Source: Psychroflexus halocasei
GTDB lineage: Bacteria; Bacteroidota; Bacteroidia; Flavobacteriales; Flavobacteriaceae
Assembly (NCBI RefSeq): GCF_900107595.1
Contig: NZ_FNQF01000002.1
Location: 372,001-436,000 of the forward strand
Direction: 5' to 3'
Length of the DNA stretch: 64,000 nucleotides
Below the pieces are notes generated by a model, which was not told where the DNA came from, did not search any database, and saw only the letters and a list, made by a program, of their open reading frames with translations. Below, in pieces: positions 37,183 through 45,350 of the stretch (positions are counted from its first letter, which is position 1; each line of letters begins with the position of its first letter). The position numbers and the translations under genes are program-made.

Positions 37183-37627
37183 CTTGATCTCCCATTACTT
37201 CTTCTGCTAATTCAGCAAAATCATCAACATCGTTTAATACTTTTTCATAATTTTCTTTATCCCAAATCTCGATCATTTCACCGGCTGAAGACAAAACGAC
37301 TTCTTTTTGAAGCTCTGCAAAAGCTGATAAATCTTTTGGAACTAAAATTCTAGAGTTAGCATCCGCCTCTATCAACTTCACGCCAGCGGTAAATTTTCTA
37401 ACAAAATCGTTGTTTTTCTTTTTAAATTTATTCAAGCGGTTAATTTTGCCCATCAACTTGTCCCATTCCTGCATTGGATAAATTTCTACGCAGTTTTGAA
37501 ATACAGATCGCTTAAGCACCAAGCCGTCATCAACAACATTTGCTAACTGCTTTTTGAGTGCTGATGGCAATGTGAGTCGACCTTTAGCGTCGATTTTACA
37601 TTCATATGTTCCTATAAAGTTGAGCAT
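37172..37627 (-). CDS. mraZ: Transcriptional regulator MraZ
   Basis: 151 residues with two SpoVT/AbrB-like repeats: the first starts with GTYECKIDAKGRLTLPSALKKQL, the second with GVKLIEADANSRILVPKDL. MraZ is a ring-forming DNA-binding protein that controls its own dcw operon through TGGG-type direct repeats. Three such repeats at 10-base spacing occur upstream at 37663-37687. It is the first gene of the 13-gene cluster. Confidence 0.95.
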   Translation of the reverse strand: MLNFIGTYECKIDAKGRLTLPSALKKQLANVVDDGLVLKRSVFQNCVEIYPMQEWDKLMGKINRLNKFKKKNNDFVRKFTAGVKLIEADANSRILVPKDLSAFAELQKEVVLSSAGEMIEIWDKENYEKVLNDVDDFAELAEEVMGDQDDE

Positions 37628-37643
37628 TGCTAAAAATTACATT

Positions 37644-37651
37644 TCAAATAT
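37644..37651 (-). promoter_or_regulatory. -7 box of the dcw operon promoter
   Basis: On the minus strand TATATTTG matches TAnnTTTG, 16 bases before the mraZ ATG. The MraZ repeats occupy the region where a -33 element would be. Confidence 0.6.
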
Positions 37652-37662
37652 ATTGAAAAATT

Positions 37663-37687
37663 TCCCACATTTACCCACTTTTCACCA
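37663..37687 (-). promoter_or_regulatory. MraZ operator: three GTGGG-like direct repeats
   Basis: On the minus strand GTGGT, GTGGG and GTGGG start at 37687, 37677 and 37667, exactly 10 bases apart, with A/T-rich spacers. This matches the known MraZ box (TGGGN repeats with 5-base spacers). It lies just upstream of the -7 box, so binding there should compete with RNA polymerase. Confidence 0.8.
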
Positions 37688-37872
37688 CATTGTTGATAAG
37701 TTTTTACACAAGTCCATTTCTTAAAATTTGAAAAGCAAAGAATAGCGCAGCATTTCAAAGATTTGAAGTCAACTCATTGATAATGAATTTGTTTTCATTT
37801 AAAAATACATTAGCCTTAGAGAAATAATTTGAATTGAATTTAAAATCATAACAAGGCTTTTATAAATATCAT

Positions 37873-37880
37873 TATATTTG
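37873..37880 (+). promoter_or_regulatory. -7 box of the hydrolase/engB operon
   Basis: TATATTTG matches TAnnTTTG, 22 bases before the ATG. No clear -33. The 275-base gap between mraZ and this gene holds only this box, the MraZ operator and the dcw -7 box; the rest is A/T-rich without recognisable structure. Confidence 0.45.
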
Positions 37881-37902
37881 AGAATTCAAAGAACCGGATT
37901 TA

Positions 37903-38667
37903 ATGGAACAACATATACAGCAAGACGGTAAGTTTAAATTTTTTGAATATGGCGAAGGTCAACCACTAGTCATTCTTCATGGATTAATGGGTGGATTGAG
38001 TAACTTCGATGGTGTCATGAGTTTTTTTCCCGAAAAGGGTTATAAAGTTGTCATACCTGAACTTCCGTTGTACGACTTACCTCTTCTTAAAACAAACATT
38101 AAAGTTATCACCAAATTCATTAAAGAATTTATTGAGAAACGCGATTATGGACAAGTCATTTTAATTGGTAATTCCTTGGGCGGACATATTGGTTTACTCA
38201 CAACCAAACTTTATCCCGAATTAGTCAAAGCACTTGTTATTACTGGGAGTTCCGGTCTTTATGAAAGTGCCATGGGTGAAAGCTACCCTAAACGTGGTAA
38301 CTATGAATACATCAAAGAAAAGGCTGAAAATGTCTTTTACGATCCTGAAGTTGCGACTAAAGAAATTGTTGATGATGTTTATGAAACGGTCAATGATAGA
38401 TCTAAATTAGTCAGAACTTTAGCGATTGCAAAAAGTGCAATCCGTCACAATATGTCGAAAGATTTACCAGAGATGACAACGCCAACTTGCATTATCTGGG
38501 GAAAACAAGATAATGTAACTCCACCAAATGTGGCTGAAGATTTTAACAAATTACTTCCAGATTCTGAATTACATTGGATTGACAAATGCGGTCACGCTGC
38601 TATGATGGAGCATCCAAATGAATTTAATGAAGTGCTATACACTTGGCTTAAAAAGAGAAATCTTTAA
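37903..38667 (+). CDS. Alpha/beta hydrolase
   Basis: 254 residues. The oxyanion region [10 protein letters not shown], nucleophile elbow [12 protein letters not shown] (Ser91), acid residue region [11 protein letters not shown], and histidine region [11 protein letters not shown] complete an alpha/beta-hydrolase triad in the correct order. The cap region is helical (about 125-190). The substrate is unknown; relatives include esterases and C-C hydrolases. It is 11 bases upstream of engB, so the two are co-transcribed. Confidence 0.85.
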   Translation: MEQHIQQDGKFKFFEYGEGQPLVILHGLMGGLSNFDGVMSFFPEKGYKVVIPELPLYDLPLLKTNIKVITKFIKEFIEKRDYGQVILIGNSLGGHIGLLTTKLYPELVKALVITGSSGLYESAMGESYPKRGNYEYIKEKAENVFYDPEVATKEIVDDVYETVNDRSKLVRTLAIAKSAIRHNMSKDLPEMTTPTCIIWGKQDNVTPPNVAEDFNKLLPDSELHWIDKCGHAAMMEHPNEFNEVLYTWLKKRNL

Positions 38668-38678
38668 AAATTAATTTT

Positions 38679-39275
38679 ATGTTGATCAAATCTGCAAAAT
38701 TCGTTGAAAGCAACAGTGATGTGCTTAAATGCCCAAAATCTTCTTTACCTGAATATGCTTTTATCGGTCGAAGTAATGTTGGAAAATCTTCCTTAATCAA
38801 CATGCTGACTAACCATAAAAATTTAGCAAAGGTTTCTGGGAAACCAGGAAAGACAAGATTGATTAATCATTTCTTAATTAATGACAATTGGCATCTTGTC
38901 GATCTTCCAGGTTACGGTTATGCAAAAGTGAGCAAGAAGGAAAAACGAACTTTTCAAAAATACATCACAGCATATTTTGAAAAAAGGCCTCAACTGGTCA
39001 ACACATTTGTTTTAGTCGATATTCGACATGAAGTTCAGCCAATTGATCTTGATTTTATGATTTGGTTAGGCGAAAGCACAATTCCTTTTTCTATTATTTT
39101 CACAAAAGCTGACAAGTTAAAATCAACTCAAATCGAAAAAAATGTCGCTGCTTATTCTGCGAAATTGCTGGAGACTTGGGCTGAAATGCCACCTTACTTC
39201 ATCACTTCTTCAGCTCACAAAATTGGACGTGATGATATTTTAGATTACATCAACAATATCAACAAAAGTTTATAG
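38679..39275 (+). CDS. engB: Ribosome-biogenesis GTPase EngB (YihA/YsxC)
   Basis: 198 residues. G1 is [17 protein letters not shown]3 is [12 protein letters not shown]4 is FTKADKL and G5 is TSSAHKIG. The GYGYAKVSK segment and length are characteristic of EngB/YsxC, which helps the large ribosomal subunit assemble. It follows the hydrolase gene directly and converges on the lipid-kinase gene with a two-base gap. Confidence 0.95.
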   Translation: MLIKSAKFVESNSDVLKCPKSSLPEYAFIGRSNVGKSSLINMLTNHKNLAKVSGKPGKTRLINHFLINDNWHLVDLPGYGYAKVSKKEKRTFQKYITAYFEKRPQLVNTFVLVDIRHEVQPIDLDFMIWLGESTIPFSIIFTKADKLKSTQIEKNVAAYSAKLLETWAEMPPYFITSSAHKIGRDDILDYINNINKSL

Positions 39276-39277
39276 TT

Positions 39278-40153
39278 TTAAGGGATAAGAATCGGCAATT
39301 TTCTCGTTGAGAGCTTAACTGAGACTTTTTCTTTTTCACCGCAATATTCTCCATCTATCTGAAATGATACAGGTTGATGACAAAAAACTTCTACTTCCTT
39401 AACAGGGAAAATCTCAACAATGTTTGGATCAAATTCGATTTCATTTGAAAGCGTTTTTAAAATTTCTTTGACATCAAAATCTTTAAAAATTAAAACTTCA
39501 AAAATACCATCATCCATTTTTGCATTTGGATTGACAACAGCACCTGTTCCATATTTTTGAGCATTGGAAAAAGCCAGAAAAACACCACTTCTTTTAATTT
39601 CCTTATCATTATATTTAATAGTAAAATCAAAAGGATATCTGCTTTCCCATAAAGTAGGAAGCGATTGTAATAAATATCCCATTTTACCACGAATGGCTGA
39701 TGCTTCATAATTTTTGATCAATTCAGCATTAAGTCCAAAATCACTGATATGTAAACAAATTTCATCTTCAATTTTCAACATATCTATTGATATTTTATTT
39801 CCACCCAAAGCAATATCAATTTGAGAATTCAAATTATCAGGAATATTAAGATTCACAGACAGTCCGTTAGCGGAACCTGTGGGAAATAAGGCGACTGCCG
39901 TAGTCTCATCCTTCAAAACCTCAGCAAGCATTTTTAAAGTTCCGTCTCCACCTAAAACAAAGATGCGATCAAACTTTTGTCTGTCGAGAATTTTCACTAT
40001 TTCAGCATGATCATTTTCTCCTGTGGTTTTATAAATTTCAAAAGCTATATTTTTTTCATTTAAAACACTGACAATTCTGTCAACAATATCTGTTTTGTCA
40101 ATGTTTCCTGAAATTGGATTGACGATTATTAAAACTTTTTGTAAATTTTCCAT
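39278..40153 (-). CDS. Diacylglycerol kinase family lipid kinase
   Basis: 291 residues. The DAGK catalytic domain has VLIIVNPISGNIDKT at the N-terminus, the nucleotide loop VLGGDGTLKMLAEVL and LFPTGSANGLSVNL, then a C-terminal beta-sandwich with FQIDGEYCGE. It belongs to the YegS/DgkB/BmrU family that phosphorylates diacylglycerol or related lipids. The neighbour, divergent by 67 bases, encodes an App1-type phosphatidate phosphatase, the opposite activity. Confidence 0.88.
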   Translation of the reverse strand: MENLQKVLIIVNPISGNIDKTDIVDRIVSVLNEKNIAFEIYKTTGENDHAEIVKILDRQKFDRIFVLGGDGTLKMLAEVLKDETTAVALFPTGSANGLSVNLNIPDNLNSQIDIALGGNKISIDMLKIEDEICLHISDFGLNAELIKNYEASAIRGKMGYLLQSLPTLWESRYPFDFTIKYNDKEIKRSGVFLAFSNAQKYGTGAVVNPNAKMDDGIFEVLIFKDFDVKEILKTLSNEIEFDPNIVEIFPVKEVEVFCHQPVSFQIDGEYCGEKEKVSVKLSTRKLPILIP

Positions 40154-40220
40154 TGTGGCGTCTTTCAGTTCATAAAATTAATTAATTTAAAGCAACAGAA
40201 TCACATTAAAACATCAAAAT

Positions 40221-41189
40221 TTGAAACTCGATCTCAAACTTTATCGCGGCTATGCAAATAACAATGAAATTAAAGTTTATGGACATGTTTTTAAGTCTTG
40301 GGCGCCTGATAAATTTCGCCTAGACAGAAAGGGAATCAAGCACGCTTTTTCTGTCATACATATGTTTAGGATAAAACCTTTAAAAAACATTGAGATTGAT
40401 TTTAAATTTCAAAATTTGACAGCACAAGCTGTAACTCGAGAAGATGGTTACTTTGAATTTAATGTCCCTTACGATGGCGATCTAAAAAGTGGCTGGCACA
40501 CCTATGAAGTCAGTTGCAAAATCAAAAAAATTGGTATTGTCGAAAAAGGAGAATTCCTAAAACCTTATGAATCTGAATATGCAATTATTTCAGATATAGA
40601 TGATACTTTTTTAATATCACACAGCAATAGTTTCTTAAAAAAACTATATGTGATGTTATCTAAAAACGTCAATAAACGAAAGATTTTTGATGATGTTGTT
40701 GACCATTATAAAGCTTTAAGTCAGGCAGGTCAAGAATCTAAAAAAGCATCTAATTCATTTTTCTATGTTTCCAGCAGTGAGTGGAATTTATATGCATTTA
40801 TTGAAAATTTTGCACAATTACATGAATTACCAAAAGCTGTTATTCAACTCAAAAAAATAAAAAAAGGAATTACTGACTTCTTGATGACTGGTCGAGGTCA
40901 GCACAATCATAAATTGGAAAAAATCAAAGACATCATTTCATTTTACCCTGAAATTTCTTATGTTTTACTAGGTGATGATTCTCAAAAAGATCCTTTTATT
41001 TATGAAAAAATTTGTCAAACTTATCCAAATCGTATAAAGGCGATTTATATAAGGCAAGTTGGAAGTAATCAAAAAAAAGAGGTCGTTTCAACTTTAAAGA
41101 AAATTGAAAACCAAGATGTTGAAGTCTGTTATTTTAAAGAAAGTTCAAAAGCGATTGAACATTCTAGGAAACATAAAATTATCACTTAA
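40221..41189 (+). CDS. App1-family phosphatidate phosphatase-like protein
   Basis: 322 residues starting at TTG, since no ATG is available upstream. The N-terminal beta region (YRGYANNNEIKVYGHVF) precedes a HAD-type catalytic domain with the nucleophile motif ISDIDDTFLISHS (DxDxT) and later SSSEWNLYAF and DDSQKDPFIYEKI, the APP1 (DUF2183) pattern. Yeast App1 dephosphorylates phosphatidate and other lipid phosphates. A divergent lipid kinase gene suggests a paired role in membrane lipid balance, which is inference. Confidence 0.8.
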   Translation: MKLDLKLYRGYANNNEIKVYGHVFKSWAPDKFRLDRKGIKHAFSVIHMFRIKPLKNIEIDFKFQNLTAQAVTREDGYFEFNVPYDGDLKSGWHTYEVSCKIKKIGIVEKGEFLKPYESEYAIISDIDDTFLISHSNSFLKKLYVMLSKNVNKRKIFDDVVDHYKALSQAGQESKKASNSFFYVSSSEWNLYAFIENFAQLHELPKAVIQLKKIKKGITDFLMTGRGQHNHKLEKIKDIISFYPEISYVLLGDDSQKDPFIYEKICQTYPNRIKAIYIRQVGSNQKKEVVSTLKKIENQDVEVCYFKESSKAIEHSRKHKIIT

Positions 41190-41194
41190 AATAA

Positions 41195-41228
41195 GCTGAT
41201 CTCATCTTTAATTGCAGACAAGATCAGC
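41195..41228. terminator. Weak hairpin between app1-like gene and gldC
   Basis: An 8-base stem, GCTGATCT (41195-41202) with AGATCAGC (41221-41228), and an 18-base loop, between convergent genes. It has no strong T-run on the plus strand; on the minus strand a short T-rich stretch follows. Confidence 0.35.
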
Positions 41229-41236
41229 ATTTGAAA

Positions 41237-41572
41237 CTATTCTTTCTTCAACTCTAATTTTTCAGCAAAGTAATCACAGAAATCGTGGAAAGTTGCTGTC
41301 ATTTTCTCATCATCTGTTGCACGCTGAAAGGTGTTAGCCATACTGACTAAGGTTTGATGAAAAAACTTCTGCATCTCATCAACAGGCATATCTTTCGTCC
41401 ATAAATCAATACGTAAAGTTTCTTGCGCTTTATGATCCCAGATTGACAACATTGCTGCTTTTGCTTCAGCGTTTTCTATGCCGCCATCTTTTGCAGACCA
41501 TCTAATTTTTTCTGGAACTTTATTCTCATCTGTTTCTAGATTGATATTGATATCAGCTTTTCTTTTTGACAT
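41237..41572 (-). CDS. gldC: Gliding motility protein GldC
   Basis: 111 residues, soluble. The sequence ININLETDENKVPEKIRWSAKDGG and WDHKAQETLRIDLWTKDMPVDEM is the characteristic GldC pattern. GldC assists gliding in Flavobacterium johnsoniae, though its biochemical role is unclear; mutants glide poorly. It follows gldB by three bases. Confidence 0.93.
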   Translation of the reverse strand: MSKRKADININLETDENKVPEKIRWSAKDGGIENAEAKAAMLSIWDHKAQETLRIDLWTKDMPVDEMQKFFHQTLVSMANTFQRATDDEKMTATFHDFCDYFAEKLELKKE

Positions 41573-41575
41573 TTC

Positions 41576-42553
41576 TTAAGGTTTATAATTCGCTTTATTA
41601 AAAATTTCTATCGCTTTCATTTGTAACATTTCGGCTGGTGACACCTCAGGGTTTTCCTTCATAAAATCACGTACAATCTGCCACCCTATATATTGACCAA
41701 TTCTTGGTGAAGATTCATTATCAACACCTAAATAAAATTTTGAAAAAGGTGCCAAATTGATAAATCTTTCATTTAGATCAGTCTTTGTGGAATAGATCAT
41801 TTCTTGCTCTACAAAATGTTGCCAAGTTTGTTTTTCATTATTTTTCGCCCAATTCATTTGATCTTCAGTATAATGAATTTTCACAGCATCAGACTCAAAA
41901 GGAATCGTAATATCTTTAAAATACAATAATTTACCATAGTAAATCATTTTTGAAATAAATTGACGCGAATCTGCCTTTGGGGTTAGCGATTCAGCATAAG
42001 TTAGAGCGATGTCTGATAACATATATTTCTTGTCTTGATATTGACTGATATATGTTTCAAAATCCATGTAAAATTTATGATCTTTTCCTAAATAATTATC
42101 TAGAGACACAAACAATAAAGTGTCAACAACAACTGCTTTATTTTTGTAATCAACACTTTCAGCCAAAGTCAGAACAGTGGGTTTATTCACTTGAGGGAAA
42201 TAATGCTTAACATATTTAAAAAAACGCTCGATATCTTTCTTTTCTTCTGAAAAACTCTCAAAAGCCTCAGCTACTTCACTGTTAATTTCATTCTGTAAAC
42301 TATCATTCATTTTATCAATCCATAAGCTATCTTGAACATTAGGATTAAAAAAATAAGGATATTCCTTTTTAAGTTCAGGTAAATCTGAAGCCTCTGCATT
42401 AGCAAAAGTACGATCAAATCTATCGATTTTTATGTCGATATTTTGCGCTTCAACTTCTTTTAAAATTTTTGAATCCTCTTGATTTGAACATGATGTCATC
42501 AAAAATACAAATCCACTCAAAAAGAAAGTAATTCTAACCAATTGCTTCATCAA
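41576..42553 (-). CDS. gldB: Gliding motility lipoprotein GldB
   Basis: 325 residues with a lipoprotein signal peptide (FLSGFVFLMTSC). The mature protein includes IKIDRFDRTFANA and PRIGQYIGWQIVRDFMKENPEVSPAEMLQM near the end, typical of GldB. It is required for gliding in F. johnsoniae. It forms an operon with gldC, and its promoter overlaps face to face with the nadE promoter. Confidence 0.93.
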   Translation of the reverse strand: MMKQLVRITFFLSGFVFLMTSCSNQEDSKILKEVEAQNIDIKIDRFDRTFANAEASDLPELKKEYPYFFNPNVQDSLWIDKMNDSLQNEINSEVAEAFESFSEEKKDIERFFKYVKHYFPQVNKPTVLTLAESVDYKNKAVVVDTLLFVSLDNYLGKDHKFYMDFETYISQYQDKKYMLSDIALTYAESLTPKADSRQFISKMIYYGKLLYFKDITIPFESDAVKIHYTEDQMNWAKNNEKQTWQHFVEQEMIYSTKTDLNERFINLAPFSKFYLGVDNESSPRIGQYIGWQIVRDFMKENPEVSPAEMLQMKAIEIFNKANYKP

Positions 42554-42570
42554 AATTTATTTGGTTTTGA

Positions 42571-42578
42571 TATATTTG
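42571..42578 (+). promoter_or_regulatory. -7 box of nadE
   Basis: TATATTTG, a full match to TAnnTTTG, 39 bases before the nadE ATG. It lies five bases from the oppositely oriented -7 box of gldB. Confidence 0.45.
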
Positions 42579-42582
42579 ACTG

Positions 42583-42590
42583 CAAATGTA
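42583..42590 (-). promoter_or_regulatory. -7 box of gldB-gldC
   Basis: On the minus strand TACATTTG matches TAnnTTTG, 29 bases before the gldB ATG. It faces the nadE -7 box, so the two start regions cross and polymerases should exclude each other. Confidence 0.45.
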
Positions 42591-42617
42591 ATTATAATAA
42601 ATCTTAATCGAGAAGGC

Positions 42618-43394
42618 ATGCAATCTGAAAAAATCATAAACTTTATCAAAAATTGGCTTACAGATTATGTAGAAAAAGCACATCAAAAAGGTTTTGTCGT
42701 TGGTATCTCTGGCGGAATTGATTCAGCAGTGGTCTCAACTTTATGTGCCATTACAGGAAAACCGACCTTATGTGTTGAAATGCCAATCCATCAAGATAAA
42801 AATCAGGTTGATCGCGCTCAAAAACATATCGATTTTTTAAAAAATAAATATAAAAATGTCAGTTCGGTTGCTGTTGATTTAACTTCTACTTTTGAAACCT
42901 TTAAAAATGAAACACCTCCAACAGATTCGCCTCAGCTTGATTTAAGCTTAGCCAATACAAGAGCTCGACTACGCATGACATGTTTATATTATTTTGCAGG
43001 ACTTGGTAAACAACTGGTTGTTGGAACCGGAAATAAAGTTGAAGATTTTGGTGTTGGTTTTTTTACTAAATATGGTGACGGCGGCGTTGATATTAGTCCG
43101 ATTGCTGACTTAATGAAGTCTGAAGTTTTTGCATTAGCGAAAAAACTTGAAGTTATCGATGATATCCAAAAAGCTCAACCAACAGATGGTTTATTTGGAG
43201 ACGAAAGAAGCGATGAAGATCAATTGGGCGCGACTTACGATGAACTTGAATGGGCAATGACTTTTAAAGGAGATGTTACTCAACTTAGCAAAAGACAAAC
43301 TGAAGTTTTAGAAATATTTCAGCGTTTAAACAAGCAAAACCAACACAAAGTAACGCCAATTCCTATTTGTGAAATTCCTGAGAATCTTAAATAA
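42618..43394 (+). CDS. nadE: NAD synthase, ammonia-dependent
   Basis: 258 residues from the ATG at 42618, preceded by GAGAAGG at a good spacing for a ribosome binding site; the longer frame from 42561 contains the promoter. It converts nicotinate adenine dinucleotide to NAD. The PP-loop is GISGGIDSAVVSTL; TGNKVEDFGVGFFTKYGDGGVDISP and PTDGLF complete the active site. There is no glutaminase domain, so it uses free ammonia. The end overlaps dnaG by eight bases. Confidence 0.95.
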   Translation: MQSEKIINFIKNWLTDYVEKAHQKGFVVGISGGIDSAVVSTLCAITGKPTLCVEMPIHQDKNQVDRAQKHIDFLKNKYKNVSSVAVDLTSTFETFKNETPPTDSPQLDLSLANTRARLRMTCLYYFAGLGKQLVVGTGNKVEDFGVGFFTKYGDGGVDISPIADLMKSEVFALAKKLEVIDDIQKAQPTDGLFGDERSDEDQLGATYDELEWAMTFKGDVTQLSKRQTEVLEIFQRLNKQNQHKVTPIPICEIPENLK

Positions 43395-45342
43395 TACGAT
43401 TTAATTTTCTGGCAATTAGAACTTCAAGTTGCTTGTACTCCATCGTTTCTTGTAAAATCTCCATACGCTGATCATCATCAGCATTTTGGATTTCTTTCAG
43501 CATTTCTTCTACTTTTTGATGGATAAGAATACGTCTTAAATTAAGGATGGTTTCTGTCACTTCTGAAGGCTCGAGTTCATTTCTATCTTTAACAAAAATG
43601 TTCTGACTTTCCCATTTATGAATATCGTATTTATCAAATTGCATCACAACAGAGGTTGCTTCACTTGCTAATTCAGGGTTAAGCTTATTAATAAACGAAG
43701 AAATTTCAAATTTTTCTTGTGTTGACAAATTATCAATTAGTTTTTGATATAAATCTTTGAAAACATCATCAGTAAATTCAACTTCATCACTTTGAAGATC
43801 CATATAAATCTTCTCATAAACCTTATGTTCAGTCGAAATAGGTTTTAAAACTTCATTCCCTGTTTCATCAAAGTCAATTTCAAAATCTTCAAAATTCGCA
43901 GAATGAGAACCATATTTGAAAAGTAAACCGATAATAATACGTTCCAACTCTTTTTGCGGATCAACTTTTGGCAACTCAATGTCTTTAACTTTAGAGAGTT
44001 TTTCTGGCTGTTTCTGCTGTTGTTTATTCTTATTTTTAGATTGACGATTCAGCATCTGATCTAAAGTGCTAAAGAGAATCCCTTCAGACACTTTCATAAT
44101 ATCAGCACAGCTTTTGATGTATAATTCCTGCTTAATAGGATCAGGAATTTTAGCGATACTTTCAACAATATCGCGAGTCAGTTCTGAAGTTTTAACAGGA
44201 TCGTTCTGTGCTTCTTTAGCTAAAAGAGAAGCTTTATACTGAATAAAATCTTGCGCATTATTTTTTAAAAAATCAGAAACCTCTTCAAAAGTATTTTTTC
44301 TAGCAAAACTATCGGGATCTTCACCTTCTGGAAAGCTACAAATTTTGACATTCATGTCTTGTTCCAAAATCAAATCAACCCCACGCAAAGAAGCACGCTG
44401 ACCAGCGGCATCACCATCAAAAAGCACAGTGATATTTGAAGTTAAACGTTTGATGAGTCTGATTTGATCTGGCGTTAAAGCCGTTCCTGATGATGACACT
44501 ACATTTTTCAGACCGCTTTGGTTAAACTGAATAACATCAGTATAACCTTCAACTAACAAACAATTATCATTTTTAGCTATCGCTTGCTTGGCTTGGTATA
44601 GACCATAAAGAATTTTACTTTTATGGTAAATCTCGCTTTCTGGTGAGTTAAGATATTTAGCCGTTTTTTTGGATTGATCTAAAATACGCCCTCCAAAACC
44701 GAGCACACGCCCCGACATGGAATGAATCGGAAAAATAACGCGACCACGAAAAGCATCATAAGTGCGCTCACCACTTTTTTTGGTTAAACCTGTTGATAAA
44801 AGATAATCGAGTTGGTACTTTTCTTTCTGCGCACGGTCGGTTAATGCAGACCAATTTTCAGGTGAATACCCAAGTTCAAATTTCTTGATGGTTTCATTTG
44901 TAAAACCACGTTCTTTAAAATAGCTTAAACCAACAGATTTCCCCTCATCAGTTTTGAAAAGTTGCTTAACAAAAAAGTCACGTGCAAAAGCCGAAACCGC
45001 AAACATACTTTCTTTAACCGAAGCTTTTTCTTTTTCTTCATCTGTCTGTTCGGTCTCTTCAATTTCAATACCATATTTTTTGGCTAAATATCTGATGGCT
45101 TCAGGATAAGAATAATGCTCGTGCTCCATGATGAAGCTTATCGCATTTCCGCCTTTACCTGATGAAAAGTCTTTCCAGATTTGCTTCACTGGCGATACCA
45201 TAAAACTCGGTGTGCGTTCATCAGAAAAAGGACTCAAACCTTTAAAATTGGAGCCTGCTTTTTTGAGCTGAACAAAATCACCGATCACCTCTTCTACCCT
45301 TGCAGCATCAAATACTTTATCTATTGTTGCTTTTGATATCAA
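43387..45342 (-). CDS. dnaG: DNA primase with a zinc-free N-terminal domain
   Basis: 651 residues starting at TTG (TTG-ATA-TCA), matching the family start MISKATIDKV. It makes RNA primers on the replication fork. The TOPRIM motifs (LLVEGYTDVIQF and LFDGDAAGQRAS) are intact. In the N-terminal CHC2 domain all four zinc ligands are replaced: where E. coli has CCPFH and HCFGC, this protein has LSPFS and KDFSS (S37, S40, D58, S61), while the surrounding fold residues are conserved. From memory other Flavobacteriia share this. A C-terminal helicase-binding-like domain follows. Confidence 0.95.
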   Translation of the reverse strand: MISKATIDKVFDAARVEEVIGDFVQLKKAGSNFKGLSPFSDERTPSFMVSPVKQIWKDFSSGKGGNAISFIMEHEHYSYPEAIRYLAKKYGIEIEETEQTDEEKEKASVKESMFAVSAFARDFFVKQLFKTDEGKSVGLSYFKERGFTNETIKKFELGYSPENWSALTDRAQKEKYQLDYLLSTGLTKKSGERTYDAFRGRVIFPIHSMSGRVLGFGGRILDQSKKTAKYLNSPESEIYHKSKILYGLYQAKQAIAKNDNCLLVEGYTDVIQFNQSGLKNVVSSSGTALTPDQIRLIKRLTSNITVLFDGDAAGQRASLRGVDLILEQDMNVKICSFPEGEDPDSFARKNTFEEVSDFLKNNAQDFIQYKASLLAKEAQNDPVKTSELTRDIVESIAKIPDPIKQELYIKSCADIMKVSEGILFSTLDQMLNRQSKNKNKQQQKQPEKLSKVKDIELPKVDPQKELERIIIGLLFKYGSHSANFEDFEIDFDETGNEVLKPISTEHKVYEKIYMDLQSDEVEFTDDVFKDLYQKLIDNLSTQEKFEISSFINKLNPELASEATSVVMQFDKYDIHKWESQNIFVKDRNELEPSEVTETILNLRRILIHQKVEEMLKEIQNADDDQRMEILQETMEYKQLEVLIARKLNRII

Positions 45343-45350
45343 TTCAAATT

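Noticed and set aside
22231-37627. Broken dcw cluster because murF, murB and ddl are missing
   Set aside because: These genes are normally outside the cluster in Bacteroidota as I recall; the junctions here are tight overlaps with no sign of deletion.
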